NCBI RefSeq assembly: GCF_004124325.1
Contig: NZ_QBDT01000001.1
Span: 3,782,001 to 3,846,000 of the forward strand
Length of the DNA stretch: 64,000 nucleotides
Origin: Streptomyces sp. L2
Lineage (GTDB): Bacteria > Actinomycetota > Actinomycetes > Streptomycetales > Streptomycetaceae
Reading direction: 5' to 3'
Positions 8,033-16,397 of the stretch are shown in pieces (the stretch's first letter is position 1; each line of letters begins with the position of its first letter). Made by a program: the position numbers and the translations under genes. Below the pieces are notes generated by a model. That model did not search any database. It had not been told where the DNA came from and was given only the letters and a program-made list of their open reading frames with translations.

Positions 8033-8424
8033 CCGGGCTCGGCATCCTGCTCGCGCACCTGGCCGGGGACTACCTCATCCAGTCGGACTGGATGGCGAAC
8101 GAGAAGACGAAGCGCTGGTGGCCAGCTTGGGCACATGCGATCACGTACGGCCTGCCGTACGTGCTGGTCACCCATGCGCCCCTCGCGCTGGCCGTCATCG
8201 TCGTCACGCATGCCGTGATCGACCGATACCGGCTGGCCCGGCACATCGTCTGGGTGAAGAACCTGCTCGCCCCGAAGGTGTATCGGCACCCCTGGGCGGA
8301 GTGCTCGGCGACGGGCTACCACCGGAGCCGTCCGCCGTGGATGACCGTCTGGCTGATGATCATTGCGGACAATACGGTCCACCTGGCGATCAATGCCGCT
8401 GTGGTGGTGTGGCTCGGGAGGTGA
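8029..8424 (+). CDS. DUF3307-like membrane protein
   Basis: 131 residues, GTG start overlapping the portal stop by 4 bp. The N-terminal pattern LLAHLAGDYLIQSDWMA is characteristic of DUF3307 proteins. Hydrophobic segments occur near residues 1-15, 40-62 and 103-127. A membrane protein is unexpected between the portal and the MuF-like minor head protein, so it may be a moron (for example acting on the host envelope or in superinfection exclusion). Function is not known for the family. Confidence 0.75.
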   Translation: MTGLGILLAHLAGDYLIQSDWMANEKTKRWWPAWAHAITYGLPYVLVTHAPLALAVIVVTHAVIDRYRLARHIVWVKNLLAPKVYRHPWAECSATGYHRSRPPWMTVWLMIIADNTVHLAINAAVVVWLGR

Positions 8425-8428
8425 CGCG

Positions 8429-9532
8429 ATGCCCGTGTCCCCGGCCCTGTCCGAAGACCTCGCGGCGGCCGTCGCCGACCTGTACGAGGCCGCCGAGGGA
8501 ACCCTGATCGAGACGATCCGCAAGGCCCTCGATCAGGGCTGGGACAGCCCCCTGTGGGCGCAGCTGCGTCTCGCCCAGCTCGGGCAACTCCAGACGGCGA
8601 TCAACGAGATCATCGCCGCCCTGCAGGCCGACGCCACCGGCGCGATCCACCAGGCCGTGGCCGAGGCGTACGACCGCGGCAGCCAGGCGGCCGTCGCCGA
8701 ACTCGGGGCGCTGGCCCCCGGCGTGCACTCGATCCCGGCCGGAGCGCAGGCCATCGACCGGCTCGCCCGCGCCGTCGTCGACGACACCGGGCCCGTCTAC
8801 CTGCGGATGCTCCGCACGAGCACGGACGTGTACCGCAACGTGATCGCCCGCGCTTCCGCTCCCTCTGTCCTGGGTGCGCAGACCCGTAGGCAGGCCGCCC
8901 AGTCGGCCCTGAACCAGTTCGCGGACCGTGGTGTGACCGGGTTCGTCGACAACGCGGGCCGCTCCTGGGAGCTGCGCTCCTACGTGGAGATGGCGATGCG
9001 GTCGGCGACCGCCCGCGCGGCCGTCGAGGCGCACTCCGACCGGCTCGGCGAGGCCGGAGTCGAGCTGGTGATCGTGTCGCAGGCCCCGGAGGAGTGCCCG
9101 CTGTGCCGGCCGTGGGAGCGGAAGATCCTCGCGCGCACGGGCGCGCCCGGGAAGCGTGAAGTGCAGGTGGAGCACGCCACCGAGGACGGCGAGATGGTCA
9201 CCGTGACGGTGGCCGGGTCGCTGCCGGAGGCCCGCGCGGCCGGACTGCTCCACCCGAACTGCCGGCACACCGTGTCCGCGTACATGCCGGGGGTGTCCCG
9301 GGTACCGAAGGCGCAGCCGTCCCGGGGAACGTACGAGGACACGCAGAAGCAGCGGTACCTGGAGCGGCAGACCCGCAAGTGGAAGCGGCGCGCGGCGGCC
9401 GCCGTCGACGACCAGGAGCGGAAGAAGGCGAACGCGAACGTGCGCGCCTACCAGAAGAGGATCCGCGAGCTGGTCGCCGACACCGGTCTGCCCCGCAAGT
9501 CCCACCGCGAGCAGCTCGCCACCGCCCGCTAG
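8429..9532 (+). CDS. Phage minor head protein (MuF / minor capsid 2-like)
   Basis: 367 residues from ATG 8429 (5 bp after the previous stop, with GGGAGG upstream). The signature is in the centre: an SQAPEECPLCRPWE segment near residues 211-224 and a later HPNCRHTV segment near 272, matching the Cys/His pattern of MuF-like minor head proteins that line the capsid interior next to the portal. A basic, helical C-terminus (330-367) fits DNA contact. Upstream in-frame starts would extend into the previous gene without a ribosome binding site. Confidence 0.8.
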   Translation: MPVSPALSEDLAAAVADLYEAAEGTLIETIRKALDQGWDSPLWAQLRLAQLGQLQTAINEIIAALQADATGAIHQAVAEAYDRGSQAAVAELGALAPGVHSIPAGAQAIDRLARAVVDDTGPVYLRMLRTSTDVYRNVIARASAPSVLGAQTRRQAAQSALNQFADRGVTGFVDNAGRSWELRSYVEMAMRSATARAAVEAHSDRLGEAGVELVIVSQAPEECPLCRPWERKILARTGAPGKREVQVEHATEDGEMVTVTVAGSLPEARAAGLLHPNCRHTVSAYMPGVSRVPKAQPSRGTYEDTQKQRYLERQTRKWKRRAAAAVDDQERKKANANVRAYQKRIRELVADTGLPRKSHREQLATAR

Positions 9533-9777
9533 GCGATGGCGTCCAGGTCGTCGAGCACCCCCGCCAGTGAAGACGGGCCTGCCATAAACCATGGGCTGTC
9601 GGGGCCGCCCGGTGCTGCGGCTTGCGCGCGTCGCGTCCGCTCATGGACGGCAACGTACGACGCCGTGAACGACCCCACCTCGTCGGATCGGTCGGCATCA
9701 GCTGCTCTGGCGATTGCATTGAGGAGCGCAACCTGCGCCCTCTCCGCCGCTGCCATTTCGTCGCTCTGCTCAGTCAT
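9529..9777 (-). CDS. Small antisense-oriented protein inside the virion operon
   Basis: 82 residues on the minus strand, ending 4 bp into the 3' end of the minor head gene. The sequence is Ala/Asp/Ser-rich with an N-terminal helix and has no cysteines and no membrane segment. Third-position G/C bias fits a real gene. It is the only minus-strand gene between the terminase and holin genes. It may be a lysogeny-expressed moron. Function unknown. Confidence 0.55.
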   Translation of the reverse strand: MTEQSDEMAAAERAQVALLNAIARAADADRSDEVGSFTASYVAVHERTRRAQAAAPGGPDSPWFMAGPSSLAGVLDDLDAIA

Positions 9778-9935
9778 GGGCCGAACGTAGCGGAATCCAC
9801 GGGCCCTGACGTCGCAGATCCGCCCGCCTCATCCCTGCGGGCACCTCAGGTTTCCGGCCGCCGGGCGCGGCCGGGGTTGCAGTACGGCCCTGCCAGGCGC
9901 GGGGCCTTCCATCACGCGCACCGGGAGTGCACGAC

Positions 9936-10730
9936 ATGCAGAAGCGGACTCTTCCTCGGCTGGCTGGTGCCGGCTGGGCACACCCTTACCGCACGGGCCC
10001 TTTCGACCCGTACCTGTACGCCGACGGCGGGGACGGAGGCGACTCCGGATCCGGCAGCGACGACACAGGTGACGACGACGGGGCGGACGACTCCGGGGAC
10101 GACGACGGTGCCGGCGGGACCGGCGACGACGACACTTCCGGCGACGATGACGCGGGCAAGGACACCAAGGCGAAGCCGAAGCCACCCGTCAAGAAGGACG
10201 ACGAGGACCCGGCCGCGACGATCGCCCGGCTCCAGAAGGAGCTGAAGGCCGCGAACGGCGATGCCGCGAAGGCTCGCACGAACGCGAAGAAGGCCGCGGC
10301 CGACGAGGCCCGCACGGAGATCGTGCAGGAACTCGGCAAGGCCCTCGGCCTGATCAAGGACGACAAGGACACGCCGCCCGACCCGGCTGCGCTCACGGCG
10401 CAGATCGAGAAGGCCACGGCGGCGCACAGGGAGACCGCAGTCGAACTGGCGGTGTACCGGGGGGCGTCGAAGTACGGCGCCGACCCGGATGCCCTCACCG
10501 ACTCCCGGGCGTTCCTGAAGTCCATCGCTGGCCTCGACCCCTCGGACGAGGAGTTCGCGAAGAAGGTCGGTACCGCGATCAAGCAGGCGGTGGCCGACAA
10601 CCCCAAGCTCAAGGCGCAGGGCCAGGCGCCCGCGCGCAGCTCCAGCGATTTCTCCGGCAGCTCGGAGAAGCCCAAGAACGGCAACAGCATTGAGGCGCAG
10701 CGTGAGGCCCGCCGCAAGGCGCGCAGCTGA
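9936..10730 (+). CDS. Phage scaffold protein
   Basis: 264 residues. The ATG is preceded by GGGAG at good spacing; a GTG at 9927 overlaps that site and is less likely. Residues 20-75 are an extremely acidic Asp/Gly stretch. A Lys/Pro hinge and a long coiled-coil-prone helix follow (about residues 88-150), then a more compact C-terminus with a basic end. This acidic plus coiled-coil plus basic-tail layout, directly before the major capsid gene, is typical of capsid scaffolds that are lost on maturation. Confidence 0.85.
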   Translation: MQKRTLPRLAGAGWAHPYRTGPFDPYLYADGGDGGDSGSGSDDTGDDDGADDSGDDDGAGGTGDDDTSGDDDAGKDTKAKPKPPVKKDDEDPAATIARLQKELKAANGDAAKARTNAKKAAADEARTEIVQELGKALGLIKDDKDTPPDPAALTAQIEKATAAHRETAVELAVYRGASKYGADPDALTDSRAFLKSIAGLDPSDEEFAKKVGTAIKQAVADNPKLKAQGQAPARSSSDFSGSSEKPKNGNSIEAQREARRKARS

Positions 10731-10757
10731 GTCTCCACTCACAGTTAGGAGGCCCCC

Positions 10758-11636
10758 GTGGCCAACTCCTTCCTCACCCCTGACCTGATCGCCACGAGGG
10801 CGCTCGCCACGCTGTACGACACAACGGTCATGGCGCAGCTCGTGCACCGCGACTACGACGCCGACTTCCGTGGCCGGCAGGGCGACACCGTCACCGTCCG
10901 CAAGCCGGCCGTGTTCACGGCGGCGGAGTTCAACCGCGGCACCGGCATCGTGTCGCAGAACGCCGTCGAGGGCAGCGTGGACGTCACGCTGAACCACTTC
11001 TCCGACGTCTCCTTCACGGTGACGACCGAGCAGCTCAACCTGGAGATCGAGGACTTCGGTACCCAGCTCCTCGACCCGGCGATGGAGGCGATTGCCCAGA
11101 AGATCGACACCGACCTCCTTGCGCTGCGGGACGACATCGTGCAGAGCACGCAGGACGTGGACAGCCCGCACGCGACGACGGCACCCGAAGTGCTGATCGA
11201 CGCGGGCATCGTCCTGAACCAGGCCAAGGTTCCTGCGGCGGAGCGGCGAGCCGTTATCGGCCCGGCGACGAACGGCCGTTGGCTGGACTCCAACGTCCTC
11301 AAGCAGGTCAACGAATCTGGCAGCACCGACGGCCTGCGCGAGGCGTATGTCGGGCGGCGCCTGTTCGGGTTCGACCCGTACTGGACGCAGCATGTCGAGT
11401 CCCCGGAAGAGGGCGTCGCCTTCCACCGCACGGCTTTCGCGCTGGTGATGCGGCCGCTGGAGGTGCCGCCGGGTGCCCAGGATGCCGTGATCATGGATTA
11501 CAAGGGGTTCAGCCTCCGCGTGGTCTACGACTACGACATCAAGTACAAGCAGACCGTCGTCTCGGTCGACTGCCTGTACGGCACGAAGACCCTCGACGCG
11601 AACCGGGCCGTCATCCTGGCCGACGCCGGTTCCTGA
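10758..11636 (+). CDS. Phage major capsid protein (P22 coat-like)
   Basis: 292 residues, GTG start after GTTAGGAGG. The pattern of an N-terminal helix, then a DTVTVRKP segment near residue 42 and a beta-rich centre is that of the P22 coat-like family within the HK97 fold. It lies right after the scaffold gene, where the major capsid gene is expected. The product would build the icosahedral shell. Downstream, instead of a connector gene, lies the sugar-modification cassette. Confidence 0.88.
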   Translation: MANSFLTPDLIATRALATLYDTTVMAQLVHRDYDADFRGRQGDTVTVRKPAVFTAAEFNRGTGIVSQNAVEGSVDVTLNHFSDVSFTVTTEQLNLEIEDFGTQLLDPAMEAIAQKIDTDLLALRDDIVQSTQDVDSPHATTAPEVLIDAGIVLNQAKVPAAERRAVIGPATNGRWLDSNVLKQVNESGSTDGLREAYVGRRLFGFDPYWTQHVESPEEGVAFHRTAFALVMRPLEVPPGAQDAVIMDYKGFSLRVVYDYDIKYKQTVVSVDCLYGTKTLDANRAVILADAGS

Positions 11637-11679
11637 GCCTCCCTTCCGGGGAGTGGGTGGCGGTGAAAGGGGGGCGTCG

Positions 11680-12606
11680 ATGCGCTGTGTCGTGCTCGGC
11701 GCTCCCCGGCCGCTGCACCTGAACCGGTGGAAGGACTGCCTCACCGAAGGCGGGACCGAACTCGGCTGGGACATGCTGCACCTGCCCGCCCGGGGCATCC
11801 CCACCGACCAGGTCATCAGCGCCTGCCGGGGCGCCGACATGCTGATCTGGGCCCGCACCCACGGCCACAACCCGGCCGGCGACATCCCCGGCATGCTGTG
11901 TGCCATCGAGGACGCGGGCACCGCCACGGTCGCCCTGCACCTGGACCTGTACTGGGGGATCCGCCGGCGCGAGCAGCAGATCGGGATGGACCCGTGGTGG
12001 TCGTGCCAGTGGGTGTTCACCGCCGACGGCGGCCACCAGGCCGAGTTCGCCGCCCGTGGCGTCAACCATTGGTGGCTGCCGCCGCCGCTGGGCCGCCGCT
12101 GGCTCGGCCGCTCGGCCCCGGACCGGCGTCGCTTCCCCGGCCGGACGGTGTTCGTGGGCGGCTACTCGCCGGGCATCCACGGCCAGCACCGCGCGCAGCT
12201 GCTCACCTGGGCGCGCCGCCGGTACGCGTACAGCTTCCAGCAGTACGGCCGGGGCCGCCCGGTGTGGGGGAAGGATCTCGGCACCCTGTACGCCTCCGCC
12301 GAGGTCGTCCTCGGCGACTCGGCGCCGGCCGCCCGCTATTGGTCGGACCGGATGGTGTGCACGATGGGCCGCGGCGGACTCCTCGCGCACCCGCGCACGG
12401 AGGGCATGACGGACCTCGGCTTCACCGATGAGGTGATGCTGACCTACGAGCGGGGCGACTTCGCGGGGCTCGGCGAGCGCATCGACTCACTGACCGCGGC
12501 TGACCGGCGGGCGATGACGGATGCGGCGATCACCCTGATCGGGGAGCGGCATCTGTGGGAGCACCGGCTGAAGGACATCGCGGAGGTGGTGTTCGGGTGC
12601 GGGTGA
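11680..12606 (+). CDS. Glycosyltransferase-like protein (CgeB-type GT-B)
   Basis: 308 residues; ATG 11680 is preceded by AAAGGGGGG. The N-terminal half looks like a Rossmann domain (VVLGAPRP at residues 4-11) and the C-terminal half has the GT-B pattern of a second Rossmann domain, with a VFVGGYSPG segment near 158-166 and a Glu-containing VVLGDSAPAA segment near 215. The C-terminus resembles spore-maturation CgeB-type glycosyltransferases. It is the first of four sugar genes placed between the capsid and connector genes. Donor and target are unknown; the virion is the likely target by position. Confidence 0.7.
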   Translation: MRCVVLGAPRPLHLNRWKDCLTEGGTELGWDMLHLPARGIPTDQVISACRGADMLIWARTHGHNPAGDIPGMLCAIEDAGTATVALHLDLYWGIRRREQQIGMDPWWSCQWVFTADGGHQAEFAARGVNHWWLPPPLGRRWLGRSAPDRRRFPGRTVFVGGYSPGIHGQHRAQLLTWARRRYAYSFQQYGRGRPVWGKDLGTLYASAEVVLGDSAPAARYWSDRMVCTMGRGGLLAHPRTEGMTDLGFTDEVMLTYERGDFAGLGERIDSLTAADRRAMTDAAITLIGERHLWEHRLKDIAEVVFGCG

Positions 12607-13268
12607 TCATCGCGTGCGCCGGGTCGCAGACGAAGTGGGGCAACCACCTCGGTGTGCCCTCCCACCTGGTGCCGCTGCGCGCGCATCACGGGGTGCCGCT
12701 GCTGTACCGGACGGTCGGCCAGGCCCGCGAACTCACCGGCGACGTGCACCTGACCTGCCCGGCCGGCGACGTCCGCTACAAGCTGCCCGGCGTGACCGTG
12801 CACGAGCAGGACGGTGGCGCGCCCTCGGAGTACGCGGCCACCCGCGACCTGTGGAACCCGCGCGGCCGAACGGTGCTGCTGCTCGGCGACGTCTACTTCA
12901 CCGACCGGGCGATGGACACGATCGGCGGTTTCCGCCCGCAGACCTACCGTGTGTTCGGACGCCCCTACGGCAGCCGGATCACCGGCACCCCGTATGGGGA
13001 GATTTTCGCCGCCTCGTGGTGGCCCGCCCAGCATGCCCGCATGGACAAGCGGCTCGCCCACGTCCACGAGCTACGCGCCGCGGGGATCGTGACCCGGCCG
13101 CCGGGCTGGATGCTGCTCCGGTCCTGGCAGCAGACCCGCATTGATCAGCACATCGTGACCGGTGATTGGTTCACCCCGATCAACGACCTCACGGACGACT
13201 TCGACACGCCGCGCGACTTCGCCCGGCACCCAGTAACCCGGGAGGCGCCCACGTGGCCAACGTCATGA
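12597..13268 (+). CDS. Nucleotidyltransferase-like protein
   Basis: 223 residues from a GTG overlapping the previous gene by 10 bp. The N-terminus (VRVIIACAGSQTKWG, then VPSHLVPL and GVPLLYRTV) resembles sugar-phosphate nucleotidyltransferases, where a Gly-rich loop binds NTP. A GDVYF segment near residue 98 could supply the metal-binding acid. The C-terminal third is not recognisable. It could make a nucleotide-sugar donor for the adjacent glycosyltransferases. The loop is atypical, lacking the usual Gly-x-Gly-x-Arg, so the activity is an inference. Confidence 0.6.
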   Translation: MRVIIACAGSQTKWGNHLGVPSHLVPLRAHHGVPLLYRTVGQARELTGDVHLTCPAGDVRYKLPGVTVHEQDGGAPSEYAATRDLWNPRGRTVLLLGDVYFTDRAMDTIGGFRPQTYRVFGRPYGSRITGTPYGEIFAASWWPAQHARMDKRLAHVHELRAAGIVTRPPGWMLLRSWQQTRIDQHIVTGDWFTPINDLTDDFDTPRDFARHPVTREAPTWPTS

Positions 13269-13888
13269 GGGCCTTGCCCGCCCTGCTCCAGCAGCTCGGC
13301 TGGACGCCGCAGCACCTCGTCCACGTCGGCGCCCACGAGGGCCAAGAGATGCCGTTCTACCGGGAGGCCGGCATCCCTCGGATCACGCTCGTCGAGCCGA
13401 TCCCGGCACTGGCCGCACGCCTGCACCGCGAGCATCCGCAGGCGATCGTCCACGAGTGCGCGTGCGCGCGCACGCCCGGGCGTGCGCGCCTGCACGTGAT
13501 GGCCCGCACGAACCTGTCGACGCTCGCCGCGCCGCAGCGCGGTGACCGCCTGGCCGACACGATCGACGTGGAGGTGCGCCGCCTCGACGACCTCGCCCCC
13601 GACGCTGACGCCGCGGTCATCGACGCGCAGGGCCGGGAACTGGACGTGCTCTCAGCAGCCCCGTGGGACAGCCTGCGCATGGTGATCGTGGAGACGTGCA
13701 CGGTCGACGACGCGACGATGGCCGCACCCTACGGCGAGACCTCCGCCGTGATGGCCGAGCGTGGCTTCTTCGAGGTAGACCGCTGGGTCCGGGACTACGA
13801 CTGGCTGAACCGCTGGGCCCGCGGTCCCGGTCAGGCGCCGCGCGGCGGAGAGGTCCGCGACGTCGTGTTCTACCGGCAGCCGTCGTGA
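13253..13888 (+). CDS. FkbM-family methyltransferase
   Basis: 211 residues from a GTG with GGGAGG upstream. The first SAM-binding motif is HVGAHEGQE (about residues 23-31) and the acidic end of the second strand is LVEPIPAL (about 45-52). The later FkbM hallmark, Asp-x-Gln-Gly followed by VL, is in IDAQGRELDVL (about 123-133). Family members put methyl groups on hydroxyls of sugars and polyketides. In this cassette it would most simply methylate a sugar added by the neighbouring transferases. Confidence 0.8.
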   Translation: MANVMRALPALLQQLGWTPQHLVHVGAHEGQEMPFYREAGIPRITLVEPIPALAARLHREHPQAIVHECACARTPGRARLHVMARTNLSTLAAPQRGDRLADTIDVEVRRLDDLAPDADAAVIDAQGRELDVLSAAPWDSLRMVIVETCTVDDATMAAPYGETSAVMAERGFFEVDRWVRDYDWLNRWARGPGQAPRGGEVRDVVFYRQPS

Positions 13889-14859
13889 ACGTCGCCGTCC
13901 TGGTGCCGTGGCGGCCGGACGGCGGCCCCCGGCAGACGGTGTGGGCGTGGATGCGCGGCCAGTGGGCTGCCGCGCACCCGGGCTGGGAGATCGTCACCGG
14001 GGCATGCCCTGACGGCCCGTGGTCGAAGGGCGCAGCGATCGCGGACGCGTTCCGCCAGACGGACGCCGACGTCCTGGTCGTCGCCGACGCGGACGTGTGG
14101 TGCATCGGTACTCCGTTCGCCGTCGACGCTGTGGCCTCCCGACGGGCCCGGTGGGCGATGCCCCACCAGCTCGTCCGCCGCCTCACCGCCGACGCCACCG
14201 AGGCTGTCCTCCGGGGCGCGCCCATGACCGGCCAGCCCACCGTCGAAACCCACCCGGGCGTCCCCGGCGGCGGCATCGTCGTCCTTGCCCGCCAGGTTCT
14301 CGAGGGCGTGCCCCTCGATCCGGCGTTCACCGGCTGGGGGCAGGAAGACCAGGCGTGGGCGCTGGCCCTGACGACGCTCGCCGGGCCGATGTGGCGCGGC
14401 ACCTCAGACCTGTTCCACCTGTGGCATCCGCCGGCCCCGCGCCGTACCCGTGCGGTCGGCTCACGCGAGTCGCTGGCCCGTTACCGCCGATACCAGCAGG
14501 CCTCCGGCCAGGCCGCCCAGATGCGGCAACTGGTGGCCGAGTTCTGCCCGACACCCTTGAAGGGGACCCCGATGGCCTACCGCTACCGCAACGACAACAC
14601 CGGCGACGAGGTGGAGTACGAGCACCCCAACGCCCGGCTGGAGATGCTGCCGAACTGGCAGCGGATCCCCGTCCCGGCGGCCGACCCGGAGCCCATGACG
14701 CCGCCGGCCCCGAAGGAGCCGGGCGAGCGGCCGGCGCAGCAGGACCCGAAGGCCGCCTGGGTGGAGTACGCCACCAGCCGCGCGCAGGACTCCGGAGAGG
14801 TCGCTGAGATCGCCACCCTGACCAAGGCCGAGCTGATCGACCGCTACGGCAAGGAGTAG
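13885..14859 (+). CDS. Glycosyltransferase (GT-A) joined in frame to a small phage head protein
   Basis: 324 residues, GTG start overlapping the methyltransferase stop. Residues 1-230 are a GT-A domain: an AVLVPWRP start, a DXD-like ADADVW near residue 68 and the galactosyltransferase-type motif GWGQED near 151-156. After about residue 229 the sequence changes to a separate 95-residue module, beginning MAYRYRNDN, with a Pro/Glu linker and a C-terminal KAELIDRYG motif common in small actinophage head genes. A strong AAGGGGACC site stands just before that internal ATG, so the second part is probably also made alone. Confidence 0.75.
   Translation: MNVAVLVPWRPDGGPRQTVWAWMRGQWAAAHPGWEIVTGACPDGPWSKGAAIADAFRQTDADVLVVADADVWCIGTPFAVDAVASRRARWAMPHQLVRRLTADATEAVLRGAPMTGQPTVETHPGVPGGGIVVLARQVLEGVPLDPAFTGWGQEDQAWALALTTLAGPMWRGTSDLFHLWHPPAPRRTRAVGSRESLARYRRYQQASGQAAQMRQLVAEFCPTPLKGTPMAYRYRNDNTGDEVEYEHPNARLEMLPNWQRIPVPAADPEPMTPPAPKEPGERPAQQDPKAAWVEYATSRAQDSGEVAEIATLTKAELIDRYGKE
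14572..14859 (+). CDS. Possible separately translated head protein inside the glycosyltransferase ORF
   Basis: An in-frame ATG preceded by AAGGGGACC, 4 nt upstream, would give a 95-residue protein. Its length, acidic linker and end (LTKAELIDRYGKE) fit the small head-to-tail or capsid-accessory proteins usually encoded right after the capsid gene. The frame is shared with the glycosyltransferase and has no stop between, so both a fusion and a free form are possible. Confidence 0.5.
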   Translation: MAYRYRNDNTGDEVEYEHPNARLEMLPNWQRIPVPAADPEPMTPPAPKEPGERPAQQDPKAAWVEYATSRAQDSGEVAEIATLTKAELIDRYGKE

Positions 14860-14865
14860 CCAGCT

Positions 14866-15285
14866 GTGAGCAGGGTCTACGCCACCGTCGACGACTATCA
14901 GACCTTCACCGGCGAGACCCCGCCCGACGGCACGGACCGGCGGCTGTCCACAGCGTCTCGCATGCTCGACCGGACGATCCTCCGCTTCTGCCGCTACGAC
15001 GTCGACGACACCGGCCTGCCCACCAACACCGTGGTGGCGGCCGCGTTCCGCGACGCGGTATGCGCGCAGGTCGCATGGTGGGGGAACGTCGGTGACCCGT
15101 CCGGCGCGGACGCGGTCGGCTGGGGCACCCTGGCGATCGGCTCCGTCAACCTCGGCCGCAACGCGACCGCCGTGTCCGGGGACGACGCACCGGCCCGCCA
15201 GCTCGCCCCCGAGGCCGCTGACGCCCTACAGTCCCCGGACCTGACGCCGGACATCTTCCGCCTCGGCGCGGTGACGTCATGCTGA
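14866..15285 (+). CDS. Head-tail connector (gp6-like adaptor)
   Basis: 139 residues, GTG start 7 bp after the previous stop. It has the mostly helical pattern with conserved aromatic residues (YATVDDYQTF near residues 5-14; AAAFRDAVCAQVAWW near 59-73) seen in adaptors that dock onto the portal ring. Position after the capsid region and before the stopper supports this. It overlaps the next gene by 7 bp. Confidence 0.75.
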   Translation: MSRVYATVDDYQTFTGETPPDGTDRRLSTASRMLDRTILRFCRYDVDDTGLPTNTVVAAAFRDAVCAQVAWWGNVGDPSGADAVGWGTLAIGSVNLGRNATAVSGDDAPARQLAPEAADALQSPDLTPDIFRLGAVTSC

Positions 15286-15593
15286 TCCCACGCGTCCTCA
15301 TGCGGCACGAGATCACCGTCGAGGCGTACTCGGGTGAGTCCAGCACGGGACCCCTGTACGAGGCCCCGACCGTGGTGCGCTGCTTCGTCGACGAGCAGAC
15401 CCGCGCCGTCCGCTCCCCAGGCGGCGAGCAGGTCACCTCCTCCTCAACCGCATACGCCGACCCCGGCACCAGCGCCCCGGCCCTGTCCCGCGTCACCCTG
15501 CCGTCCGGCCGTACCACCACGGTGATCGCCGCCCTGGACCGCAACGGCGGCGGCCTGCCGACACCGGACCACGTGGAGATCCAACTCCAGTAG
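15279..15593 (+). CDS. Head closure protein (stopper)
   Basis: 104 residues, beta-rich, with an ATG overlapping the adaptor gene. Head-closure proteins of SPP1 type are about this size, form a ring under the adaptor and plug the channel after packaging. The assignment is by order and size; no diagnostic motif is visible. Confidence 0.65.
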   Translation: MLIPRVLMRHEITVEAYSGESSTGPLYEAPTVVRCFVDEQTRAVRSPGGEQVTSSSTAYADPGTSAPALSRVTLPSGRTTTVIAALDRNGGGLPTPDHVEIQLQ

Positions 15594-15608
15594 GAAAGGG
15601 GGGCCATC

Positions 15609-15959
15609 ATGGCGGCGCGTTTCGTCCTCCGCTTCAACGCGGGCCCCGTCCGCCGGGAGCTACGGACCGGCGCCGTCCGGGGACTGCAGCTCGGTGCCGA
15701 GCATGTGCTGACCAAGTCGCAGGAGGTCGTGCCGCTCGACGAGGGCCCGCTGCAGAACTCGGGTACCACCTCCGTCGACGCATCGTCGCTGACCGCGGCG
15801 ATCGCCTACGACACGCCGTACGCCGTACGCCAGCACGAGAACTTGGAGTACCGGCACGCCCCGGGCCGCACCGCGAAGTACCTGGAGACCCCCCTCAACG
15901 CCTCCCGCGCCGAGGTCCTCGCGCTGGTCGCCGCGCAGATGCGGAGGTCCCTGCGGTGA
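15609..15959 (+). CDS. HK97 gp10-like neck / tail-completion protein
   Basis: 116 residues. It has the common pattern of this family: an N-terminal helix, a VPLDEGPLQNS segment (about residues 40-50) and YAVRQHE near 77, matching the VPvdTG-x-L and YA-x-x-xE motifs of HK97 gp10-like proteins. It completes the tail-end at the head-tail joint. It overlaps the next gene by 4 bp and lies in the expected place. Confidence 0.8.
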   Translation: MAARFVLRFNAGPVRRELRTGAVRGLQLGAEHVLTKSQEVVPLDEGPLQNSGTTSVDASSLTAAIAYDTPYAVRQHENLEYRHAPGRTAKYLETPLNASRAEVLALVAAQMRRSLR

Positions 15960-16387
15960 GCCACGACTCCGATCTCCTCCAGGGCATCGCCGAACGCCTG
16001 GATACCGCCGGCGTCGGCGTGTACGACCCGGACAGTGCCCTGTCGGCCGACGGCACAGGCATCGTCCTCGGCAAAGTGCCGGACGGCCCGGACCGGGTTC
16101 TCGGCCTGACCCTGTACCCGGTCACCGACGACGACTCCACCGACTCCGTCACGGGCGTGCAGGCGCGCATGCGCGCGGGCGTGAACCCGCTCGACGTCAT
16201 CGCCCTGGCCGACGCGGTGTTCGACGTCCTCCACAACGCCCGCTCCTACACCGTGCACGGCGTGTGGGTGGAGGTCTCCTGGCGGAACTCCCAGTCGTGG
16301 ATCGGCCAGGACACCAGCGGCCGCCAAGAGATCGCCGCGAACTACTACTTCCGGACGGTTCGGTCCGGGACCCACCTGAACCCCTGA
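15956..16387 (+). CDS. Tail terminator / minor capsid-like protein
   Basis: 143 residues, GTG start overlapping the preceding stop (GTGA). The size and order (directly before the tail tube gene) match tail terminator proteins that cap the growing tail, or the actinophage family annotated as minor capsid protein. The central GLTLYPVTDDDSTDSV region and repeated beta-strands fit such folds. Confidence 0.7.
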   Translation: MSHDSDLLQGIAERLDTAGVGVYDPDSALSADGTGIVLGKVPDGPDRVLGLTLYPVTDDDSTDSVTGVQARMRAGVNPLDVIALADAVFDVLHNARSYTVHGVWVEVSWRNSQSWIGQDTSGRQEIAANYYFRTVRSGTHLNP

Positions 16388-16397
16388 GGAGGACGGG

